A stretch of DNA of 7,571 nucleotides from Candidatus Pacearchaeota archaeon. Its GTDB lineage: Archaea; Nanobdellota; Nanobdellia; Pacearchaeales; GW2011-AR1. Position numbers and translations under genes: made by a program. The notes under the pieces are model-generated. The model was not told the DNA's origin. It searched no databases and saw only the letters and a list, made by a program, of their open reading frames with translations. Below are positions 1 through 4,930 of this stretch, piece by piece (position 1 is the first letter of the stretch; each line of letters opens with the position of its first letter). The stretch is taken from assembly GCA_003554465.1 (NCBI GenBank), contig PWGL01000114.1:1-7571 (forward strand), given 5' to 3'.

Positions 1-1
1 C

Positions 2-109
2 AACGAACTGGTTTATTTGATAGAAACACCTACACACCTTAACATGGAAGACCGGTTAATAATGCAAAATAAAGCTTTGGAAATGCTATTAAATCACCAT
101 CTCCAGTAA
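2..109 (+). CDS. C-terminal part of a small ORF, possibly Spo0E-like phosphatase (5' end outside window)
   Basis: An open frame enters from the left edge and runs 35 codons to a TAA. The visible tail begins NELVYLIETP and ends LEMLLNHHLQ. A helix, a short linker and a second amphipathic helix ending in hydrophobic-plus-polar residues resembles the layout of the short Spo0E-like aspartyl-phosphate phosphatases, which remove phosphate from Spo0A in endospore formers. However, the usual SQELD signature is replaced here by QNKALEML, so the assignment is a guess. The gene lies outside the putative island, on the chromosomal side of the displaced tRNA fragment, and converges on it. The frame is clearly open; the identity is weak. 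Confidence 0.4.
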   Translation, partial: NELVYLIETPTHLNMEDRLIMQNKALEMLLNHHLQ

Positions 110-143
110 AAACACACAATTACCAAGTGTCAGGCAACAAAAA

Positions 144-190
144 TGGTGCGCCTGGGAGGATTTGAACCCCCGACTAACGGATTAGGAATC
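144..190 (-). repeat. Displaced tRNA-Arg 3' fragment, distal attachment-site copy (att)
   Basis: These 47 bases match the 3' part of the complete tRNA-Arg gene at 7434-7480 in the same orientation, with one difference (base 163 against 7453, in the T-loop, purine 57). The match covers the encoded CCA, the acceptor 3' strand, the T-arm, the variable region and the anticodon loop. It stops in the anticodon stem, after which 191 onward is unrelated and cannot form the D-arm or the 5' acceptor strand. It is therefore not a functional tRNA. This is the classic footprint left by integration of a tyrosine-recombinase element into the 3' part of a tRNA gene. Confidence 0.9.
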
Positions 191-308
191 TAGTAATTCG
201 GAATTTAAACTGTATCAAATTATATTAATATATTTTCATTAAATCCCTATATATCAGGGTTACCATCGGAAAGGGTATTATAGATTGTTTATAGTTGAAA
301 GTATTTTT

Positions 309-340
309 AAATCCAGGCTACAGCCCGGATTTATTTATAT
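309..340 (+). terminator. Hairpin with T-rich tail, weak terminator candidate
   Basis: AAATCC-A-GGCT and AGCC-C-GGATTT form an 11-position stem with one A/C mismatch and a very short loop, followed by TATTTATATT. On the opposite strand the mismatch becomes a G-U pair, but no T-run follows there. It lies upstream of the ribosome binding site of the 16-codon ORF, so it could also be a leader hairpin. Confidence 0.3.
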
Positions 341-369
341 TGAAATAATTTTGAAAGGAGTGAATGGGA

Positions 370-420
370 ATGGCTACAAACCTGAAAGGTTCTGTTATGT
401 GCTGTATAGTAGTTGCTTGA
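370..420 (+). CDS. 16-residue ORF with strong ribosome binding site, possibly truncated N-terminus
   Basis: AAAGGAG at 354-360 lies nine bases before an ATG that opens a 16-codon frame, MATNLKGSVMCCIVVA, ending in TGA. A lysine followed by a hydrophobic run looks like the start of a signal peptide or membrane anchor. Continuing in frame past the TGA gives another short stretch (starting LLPSRASPD) and then TAA. The simplest reading is the 5' end of a decayed exported-protein gene; a genuine small hydrophobic peptide is the alternative. No family is recognised. Confidence 0.25.
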   Translation: MATNLKGSVMCCIVVA

Positions 421-625
421 CTGTTGCCTAGCAGAGCCTCCCCCGACATTCTCTTTCCGATCCTGTTTAGTTTGTTATAATTTCATACCATTCTATAAAG
501 CAATAGACAAGGTTTTGGAACATATTCTCTTATTACAAAATTTACCTTTCTTAATTATGTTAAAATTCAAACAGTTAGCAGGAAATGTATGGTTAGTGGT
601 AGAAGAAAAGATACATTATTAGATC

Positions 626-682
626 ATCTTAAGGCGAAGTGACATGCAATTAATGTCTGTGATATATTCTCAACATAAAAAG
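626..682 (+). repeat. Direct repeat A1
   Basis: The core 646-682 matches 3027-3063 at 33 of 37 positions without gaps, starting at GCAATTAATGT and ending at CTCAACATAAAAAG. Weaker similarity extends upstream to a shared TTAAGG and downstream through TATCTAT. A1 and A2 bracket the sulfatase-like gene in the same orientation. Both copies translate in the same frame to a similar string, (M/L)QLM(S/F)VI(Y/N)SQHKK, so they may be duplicated 3' gene ends rather than a non-coding element. Confidence 0.65.
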
Positions 683-710
683 CAAACTCCTATCTATACT
701 TCTCTGGTAA

Positions 711-848
711 CGGGCAAACATCTCAGTTGAGAATTTGCCATTCCTTAGACGTGGTATCCGTAAAGTTAATGTGCCTGCACTGGTAGTCGGCAAAGATGAG
801 ATTAACTGGGCTATGGAGCGGATTGAAGCGGCTATGTCTGATTTTTGA
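711..848 (+). pseudogene. 3' remnant resembling a class-III aminotransferase tail
   Basis: An open frame with no start codon or ribosome binding site runs from just after a TAA at 708-710 to a TGA. Its end contains LRRGIRKVNVPALVV and then GKDEINWAMERIEAAM. A hydrophobic strand, an acidic/EI turn and an amphipathic helix of the EINWAMERIEAA kind is how many class-III pyridoxal-phosphate aminotransferases end. Only about 45 codons survive, starting soon after repeat A1, so the catalytic body and the lysine that binds the cofactor are absent. The remnant character is clear; the family is inferred from the tail alone. It ends 53 bases before the sulfatase-like start. Confidence 0.5.
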
Positions 849-874
849 CCGGATTTTTAAAGAGAGGGTAATCC
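845..874 (+). promoter_or_regulatory. Weak promoter candidate for the sulfatase-like gene
   Basis: TTGACC at 845-850 and TAATCC at 869-874, 18 bases apart, stand just upstream of the ribosome binding site at 888-896. The -10 match is poor and the -35 overlaps the stop codon of the preceding remnant. No better promoter is seen between 700 and 890, so expression may otherwise depend on read-through. Confidence 0.25.
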
Positions 875-901
875 TAAACTAATAAATCAGGAGGAGATTT
901 T

Positions 902-2653
902 ATGAAACAGAGTTACCGGGTGTTTATATTGATATTTATTCTGATAGCAGCTTTATCCTTTAGCGGTTGTTCACAACAGGAAGATGAAAAGGAACAGATT
1001 GCGGTACCCCTGCCTGAGCTGGGTGAACCGGCGGAGTTAATTGCCGAATACTATGCTCATTATGAAAGAAGAATTGAAAAAGTAACCGACGGCATCTATG
1101 TGGCCGTCGGCTACGCCCTGGCTAATGTAATCCTTATTGAGACCGCCGAGGGAAATGTTATTATCGACACCACTGAGAGCGTGAAGGCCGCCGCAGAGAT
1201 AAGGGAAGATTTCCAGGATATCTCTGACGCTCCGGTAAGGGCTATTATATATACTCATGCTCATCCGGATCATGTTTACGGGTCTCCGGTTTTTGCCGAA
1301 GACGCGGGGGATAATTTTGCTGTATATGCTCACGACAGCCATTATGATTTTTTCAGTGAGCAGATATTGTTGAGAGATATTCTTAATATACGCGGTATCC
1401 GCCAGTTTGGCTCGGAGCTTCCGGAAGAATATGTAATCGTAAACGGAATCAGACGGGAATTTAGGTTTGACCACGGTAAGCATACCGCTTATGTAGAACC
1501 CACGGAATTTTTTAGCGATGAACTGAAGGTTAATATTGGTGGCAGGGAGTTTGTAATGATACATACACCGGGGGAAACACAGGACCATTTGATGGTCTGG
1601 CTTCCTGATGAAAAAGTTTTGTTTCCCGGGGACAACTATTATCCTGCATTTCCCAATCTTTATACTATTCGCGGATCCGCGCCCCGTGATGTTTCCCACT
1701 GGGTGGAGTCTCTGGACAAAATGCGCGCTCTGGAGGCGGAATACCTGGTTCCCAGTCACGCCGGCCCGGTTACGGGATCTGCCCGGATAGAGGAACTGCT
1801 CACTGCTTACCGGGATGCAATTCAGTATGTCCATGATTCGGTAATCAGGGGAGCAAATAAGGGAAAAACACCGGATGATCTGGTGGCGGAAATTGAATTG
1901 CCCCCTCATTTGCAGGCTTATCCGGAACTGCGGGAATTTTACGGAGATATTTCTTTTGCCATACGTTCTATTTATGATAGATACCTGGGCTGGTTTGACG
2001 GAAATGCTACTAACCTTAATCCCCTGCATCCCGAAGAAAGGGCGGAGAAGATAGCAGAATTAGCCGGTGGATTCGAAAATCTGGTTGCCGAAGCGGATAA
2101 GGCCATGGAAAATGGGGAATTTCAGTGGGCCGCTGAATTGTCCGACATGATATTAGCTGTTGATCCGGATTCTGAAGAGGGACGGGAATTAAAAGTTGCT
2201 GCTCTGATGAAGCTGGGAGAGGAGAGCTATAATATCAATTCCCGGCATTATTATTTCACCCAGGCGCTGGAATTGGCCGGTCAGATTACCCTTTCTCCAG
2301 AAGTTGAAGTCGAAGCAGGAGCAGCTCATGCTATACCGATTAAGGAAATATTCAAAGCTATGACCGCAAGCCTTGATCCCATAGCTGCAGCTGATGTTGA
2401 AACATCTGCCGAATTTAATATTACAGATACCGGGGAAGTATACACAATTATTGTCCGACGCGGTGTTGCCGAGCTCCGTTACAGAGGATACGAAGATGCC
2501 GACGTGGTGGTGCGGGTGGCCGAAAACACCTGGAAGGAACTTGCTGCGGGAGTTACCAGCCCGGCTCTTGCCCTTGCTTCCGGTAAACTAAAGGTAGACG
2601 ATTTACGGGTAATCGCCCTGAACCAGTTTATAGACCTTTTCGATAGGCCTTAG
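902..2653 (+). CDS. Alkyl-sulfatase-like metallo-beta-lactamase-fold lipoprotein
   Basis: This 583-residue protein probably hydrolyses alkyl sulfate esters with a two-zinc centre at the outer face of the membrane. A lipoprotein signal (residues 1-23) ends in the lipobox FSGC with Cys23. The metallo-beta-lactamase domain covers about 60-300, with THAHPDH at 118-124 supplying His119, His121, Asp123 and His124. Further likely ligands are Glu225 (TPGETQDH), Asp244 (FPGDNYY) and His286 (PSHAGP). NLYTIRG at 252-258 is typical of the SdsA/BDS1 group. A helical segment (about 300-455), where that family dimerises, is followed by an SCP2-like sterol/alkyl-binding domain (about 460-583). The length is slightly below that of SdsA1-type enzymes. 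AGGAGG at 889-894 sets the start. Asp244 stands where SdsA1, as I recall, has Glu. It lies between repeats A1 and A2. The fold is certain; the substrate is inferred. Confidence 0.88.
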   Translation: MKQSYRVFILIFILIAALSFSGCSQQEDEKEQIAVPLPELGEPAELIAEYYAHYERRIEKVTDGIYVAVGYALANVILIETAEGNVIIDTTESVKAAAEIREDFQDISDAPVRAIIYTHAHPDHVYGSPVFAEDAGDNFAVYAHDSHYDFFSEQILLRDILNIRGIRQFGSELPEEYVIVNGIRREFRFDHGKHTAYVEPTEFFSDELKVNIGGREFVMIHTPGETQDHLMVWLPDEKVLFPGDNYYPAFPNLYTIRGSAPRDVSHWVESLDKMRALEAEYLVPSHAGPVTGSARIEELLTAYRDAIQYVHDSVIRGANKGKTPDDLVAEIELPPHLQAYPELREFYGDISFAIRSIYDRYLGWFDGNATNLNPLHPEERAEKIAELAGGFENLVAEADKAMENGEFQWAAELSDMILAVDPDSEEGRELKVAALMKLGEESYNINSRHYYFTQALELAGQITLSPEVEVEAGAAHAIPIKEIFKAMTASLDPIAAADVETSAEFNITDTGEVYTIIVRRGVAELRYRGYEDADVVVRVAENTWKELAAGVTSPALALASGKLKVDDLRVIALNQFIDLFDRP

Positions 2654-2688
2654 GACAGAATATGACAGCAGCCGGAAAACACTACTAG

Positions 2689-3066
2689 CTCATCCTCATT
2701 CCGGATGACCAGGAGTTGCTCATGGTCAAAATAGTCTCGCCACAGATTGCCGATGCCGCCGGGCTGTTTGTAGAAGTTAAAGTTGGATACCGGCAGGGGA
2801 AATATCCGCTCTATGTGGGGTATAACAAATAATTTATGGGATGCCCATAATCACGACCCACCCTCAGATAAGATTATTACCGGATATGTGCCGGAGGTGC
2901 AGAATAAACAGCTTAAGTTTGCCGCTGAGAACCATACTCAGGAATTTTATGAAATGACTGTGATTATTACGAAGATCCGCCTTTTTATGATGCGTGGCCT
3001 CAGGTAACTAAATTAAGGTTTGAGTTGCAATTAATGTTTGTTATTAATTCTCAACATAAAAAGTAG
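2689..3066 (+). pseudogene. Frameshifted remnant of an unrecognised gene
   Basis: Protein-like sequence continues through three frame segments. Positions 2689-2832 give LILIPDDQELLMVKIVSPQ through YPLYVGYNK. From about 2821 to 2961 the next frame gives LWDAHNHDPPSDKII and QLKFAAENHTQEFYEMT. From 2962 to 3066 the first frame resumes with DYYEDPPFYDAWPQVTKLRF. Joining them needs two frameshifts, near 2825 and 2960. An ATG at 2722 has AGGAG a few bases upstream and may be an original start, although the upstream codons also look coding. The composition, rich in Asp, Pro, Tyr and Trp, suggests a soluble protein. I do not recognise the family. The last part runs into repeat A2. Confidence 0.5.
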
Positions 3067-3080
3067 ATTCTATCTATTCA
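3021..3080 (+). repeat. Direct repeat A2
   Basis: The second copy of the A repeat has its core at 3027-3063 (33 of 37 positions identical to 646-682), followed by a shared TATCTAT at about 3071-3077 after a two-base gap. It forms the 3' end of the frameshifted remnant on the plus strand and touches the end of a remnant on the minus strand at 3074. Confidence 0.65.
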
Positions 3081-3181
3081 ATCTGGATTACAGGCAATCC
3101 ACAGGCCGTCCGGATACTGTTTAAAGCTGCTTCACCAGCAATATCCAACGGCACATCCACGGCCCCAAAATCCTTACAATC
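3074..3181 (-). pseudogene. Out-of-frame 3' gene tail under the end of the membrane protein gene
   Basis: On the minus strand, in a frame different from the membrane protein, 35 codons read DCKDFGAVDVPLDIAG, then EAALNSIRTACGLPVIQIE, and stop at TAG. The sequence looks like a normal soluble C-terminus, with alternating strand and helix and ordinary codons. In the membrane protein frame the same bases give the basic, tryptophan-rich tail VRILGPWMCRWILLVKQL. I take this as the true tail of another gene, or of the original gene, joined out of frame near 3181. The family is not recognised. Confidence 0.4.
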
Positions 3182-3981
3182 ATTATGTAAATAATAACCA
3201 GGGAAATTAATATACCGATTATCCAGCCGGTATATGCGATCAGAACGGTGGCCAATATGGCACTTCCCAGGCCACCGCCAAACACTGCCACCAGCAGCAT
3301 AATAGTAGTTAAAACCGGATTGACTTTTTCATACCTGTCTACATCCAGGTTATCTCCCATCTCATAACCTTCATAAAGCCATTTCACCAGCATGTAGAGC
3401 AGAACGGGAATGAGAATTACCCCCATACCGTAAAGGGTAAAGGCCACGTCCGATGAGAGCCATGATATAACCGCGTTTATCTGCTCGCTGAAACCGGAAG
3501 GCCAGTTATAAAAATCTTCCCTGGTAGCGGAAAAAAACCGCTGGTAACCCGTTTTGTCCCATCCGTTGGCCAGGATAAAGAACATGAGAAAATAACCCAG
3601 AATTGGCTGAAGAGCCGCAGCGAAATATTTTTCCACCAAAACCAGTTTGTATGTAACCCAAAAACCTAACATGAACAGCAAGGGCATAGTCATTACAAAC
3701 AGGCAGGTAATCCATGCAGGTATGGTCTCGTATGTCCCCACGTGCATAGTCTCCCAGCTGGGAAAATTCCATAACAGGTAAGCACCGCTGGGAACAAAAA
3801 GAACGGCGATATAGAGCAGCGCCTTAACAAAGTACATGTTTTCAAAAGGGTTATATCTTCTTTTTTCCGGTTCTATTTCTGTGGAAGAAGTTGTCTCTCC
3901 CATTCTCTTCAGCTGCCGGAAAGACGCCACCGCAAACCCGGCGCCATAAGCATACGCCCAAAATACATCTACCTGAACCAT
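3121..3981 (-). CDS. Polytopic membrane protein of unknown function
   Basis: This 286-residue protein has about seven hydrophobic segments: roughly 7-21, 51-71, 88-112, 121-139, 180-202, 222-245 and 247-268. A charged cytoplasmic-type loop lies at 22-48 (ending EPEKRR), aromatic-rich loops at 140-178 (GWDKTGYQRFF) and an acidic loop at 203-221. No transporter, enzyme or receptor signature is visible and I do not recognise the family. The start is set by AAGGAGG at 3991-3997 with good spacing, and a promoter lies at 4091-4120. The last 17 or so residues appear to be frameshifted read-through into another sequence (3074-3181), so the natural C-terminus may be lost although the predicted helices remain. 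It converges on the frameshifted remnant. No strong terminator follows; a short TGGATT/AATCCA hairpin at 3083-3101 lacks a T-run. Confidence 0.8.
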   Translation of the reverse strand: MVQVDVFWAYAYGAGFAVASFRQLKRMGETTSSTEIEPEKRRYNPFENMYFVKALLYIAVLFVPSGAYLLWNFPSWETMHVGTYETIPAWITCLFVMTMPLLFMLGFWVTYKLVLVEKYFAAALQPILGYFLMFFILANGWDKTGYQRFFSATREDFYNWPSGFSEQINAVISWLSSDVAFTLYGMGVILIPVLLYMLVKWLYEGYEMGDNLDVDRYEKVNPVLTTIMLLVAVFGGGLGSAILATVLIAYTGWIIGILISLVIIYIMIVRILGPWMCRWILLVKQL

Positions 3982-4090
3982 TAAATCAGACCTCCTTGCA
4001 TTATTAAGTTATTTAAATTAATAATTATTTACTGCCTGCAGTTATCGCTACCCCCACTCAAATAATTGGTTGAACCATTCAGCTGCATTA

Positions 4091-4120
4091 AGTATAGGTT
4101 ATTACCTGTTATCTTGTAAA
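4091..4120 (-). promoter_or_regulatory. Promoter of the membrane protein gene
   Basis: On the minus strand TTTACA (4115-4120) and TATACT (4091-4096) are separated by 18 bases, and each matches the vegetative sigma consensus at five of six positions. Predicted transcription starts near 4084, leaving a leader of about 100 bases before the ATG at 3981. Confidence 0.5.
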
Positions 4121-4132
4121 TACAAAATTTTT

Positions 4133-4249
4133 ATAATTAAAAATGCTATTGAAAACAATGATTTACGTGACAAGTTAGCTAAAGATGCTCAACTTGCAAT
4201 GACCGACCCACACTTCGTAGGCATTGAGATTACAGATTTAGAAATGTAG
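4133..4249 (+). pseudogene. 3' remnant of an unrecognised gene
   Basis: An open frame without a start codon reads IIKNAIENNDLRDKLAKDAQ, then LAMTDPHFVGIEITDLEM, ending in TAG. The amphipathic helix followed by a short strand-like FVGIEIT stretch looks like a genuine protein C-terminus, but only about 38 codons remain and the upstream sequence (the membrane protein promoter region) is non-coding. I cannot name the family. It is one of several gene tails scattered in the island. Confidence 0.4.
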
Positions 4250-4428
4250 TTAAATATATAATAAATCATTTATATTATATGGTGTTGACGCTGGTGTAAA
4301 ATTACCATAAATCGCTGCTTGAAAAGCTTATTAATTTATTAAAAGAGCCATTATCAGAGACATAATAACATGATTATTTCATAATATTGGCGGGGGTGGA
4401 AGGAATTTTTATTATTTATATATTTGCC
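4250..4428. other. A+T-rich intergenic stretch
   Basis: No gene, strong hairpin or repeat is visible between the remnant ending at 4249 and the promoter at 4429. Short open frames on both strands have no ribosome binding site. Confidence 0.5.
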
Positions 4429-4457
4429 TTTACAATCAATATATTGTGCTTAATAAT
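4429..4457 (+). promoter_or_regulatory. Orphan promoter upstream of the candidate small RNA
   Basis: TTTACA at 4429-4434 and AATAAT at 4452-4457 are spaced by exactly 17 bases, each five of six to the vegetative consensus. Predicted transcription starts near 4464. No protein-coding gene of normal size lies between this promoter and the terminator at 4599-4630. Confidence 0.5.
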
Positions 4458-4463
4458 GGAAAA

Positions 4464-4630
4464 GACAACAACATGAAGGAAGGCCGGGATTAAATGGCTT
4501 CCAACCCAGTCCCGACCTTCAGGAAAAAAACAGTGAATTCCGTAAGTAACTATATACCATAGTTTTACTTATTTCAAGATGTAAATATAAAAATTTTTAA
4601 ATGGGTTGCAAGCCAGCAGCCCATTTTTTT
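4464..4630 (+). ncRNA. Candidate small RNA, about 167 nt
   Basis: The unit has a near-consensus promoter, a 5' structured domain and an intrinsic terminator. In the 5' domain, 4480-4491 pairs with 4508-4519 (12 positions, one C/A mismatch, one U-G pair); an alternative outer helix pairs TGAAGG at 4474-4479 with CCTTCA at 4516-4521. An unstructured A-rich linker follows, then the terminator hairpin. Two tiny frames exist, the longer being 22 codons from the ATG at 4494 (MASNPVPTFRKK...), with a poorly spaced AAGGAAGG upstream, so a small peptide is the alternative. It matches no riboswitch or RNA class I know. All evidence is structural; transcription is inferred. Confidence 0.35.
4599..4630 (+). 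terminator. Intrinsic terminator
   Basis: AAATGGGTTGC (4599-4609) pairs with GCAGCCCATTT (4616-4626), 11 pairs with one G-U, around a six-base loop, and runs into seven Ts (4624-4630). This is a strong terminator on the plus strand, although no recognisable plus-strand gene precedes it. Confidence 0.8.
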
Positions 4631-4675
4631 ATTTAGTGTGGTAATAGATATTTTACAAAATTGACTGCTCCTAAA

Positions 4676-4726
4676 ATGGTAGTGAGAACCATTAGCTACA
4701 AGGCAGAGGTTATTTCATAAGCGAGA
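4676..4726 (+). repeat. Direct repeat B1, with hairpin at its right side
   Basis: It aligns with 6916-6966 over 51 positions with 39 identities and one gap; the best block is TTCATAAG near the right end. In B1 only, AAGGCAG-AG-GTT (4700-4711) can pair with AACCTGCCTT (4733-4742) as a ten-pair stem with a two-base bulge. The B pair brackets the surface protein gene. Confidence 0.55.
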
Positions 4727-4787
4727 AGTAGGAACCTGCCTTTCTCCAATAATTTTGTTAATATTTTTACAAATAGCAGGAATTATA

Positions 4788-4814
4788 TTGGAAACATAGA
4801 ATAAGCTATATAAT
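4788..4814 (+). promoter_or_regulatory. Promoter candidate for the surface protein gene
   Basis: A perfect TATAAT at 4809-4814 is preceded by TTGGAA at 4788-4793, with a short spacer of 15 bases. Transcription would start near 4821, giving a leader of about 110 bases that contains the hairpin at 4850-4874. Confidence 0.45.
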
Positions 4815-4849
4815 AAAGTCTTCTAAATTAGCTTTAGTTGTGCCAGGAT

Positions 4850-4877
4850 AAGAAACCGAAAATGCGGGTTTCTTTTT
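4850..4877 (+). terminator. Leader hairpin with U-run, possible attenuator
   Basis: AAGAAACC (4850-4857) and GGTTTCTT (4867-4874) form an eight-pair stem with a nine-base loop, running into TTTTT (4873-4877). It stands between the TATAAT box and the ribosome binding site of the surface protein gene, where it could end transcription early. The stem is A/T-rich, so its strength is uncertain, and no clear antiterminator partner is seen. Confidence 0.4.
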
Positions 4878-4930
4878 GTTTCTCCGGGGGAAGTTTGTCC
4901 ACACCAAAAAAATATAGGGAGGTTCTAAAA

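Larger units (their letters stand above)
191..625. other. Gene-poor left end of the island
   Basis: This A+T-rich stretch between the tRNA fragment and repeat A1 has no convincing gene. It contains a near-perfect inverted repeat at 309-332, a 16-codon ORF with a good ribosome binding site at 370-420, and a longer open stretch (about 432-622) that has no credible start or ribosome binding site and an unconvincing composition. It reads like decayed sequence. Confidence 0.5.

Noticed and set aside
413..622. 69-codon plus-strand frame starting with TTG
   Set aside because: There is no ribosome binding site at the TTG, the composition is poor and no family resemblance is seen; it lies in decayed sequence.
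1037..2029. Long minus-strand open frame opposite the sulfatase-like gene
   Set aside because: It is a shadow of the clearly real metallo-beta-lactamase-fold gene; its translation has no recognisable domain.
4474..4523. The 5' hairpin of the candidate RNA as a minus-strand terminator
   Set aside because: No minus-strand gene lies to its right and no clean T-run follows on that strand.
4838..4930. Upstream start extending the surface protein by 31 residues
   Set aside because: It has no ribosome binding site, would put a hairpin inside the coding sequence and would bury the signal peptide; GGGAGGT supports 4931.
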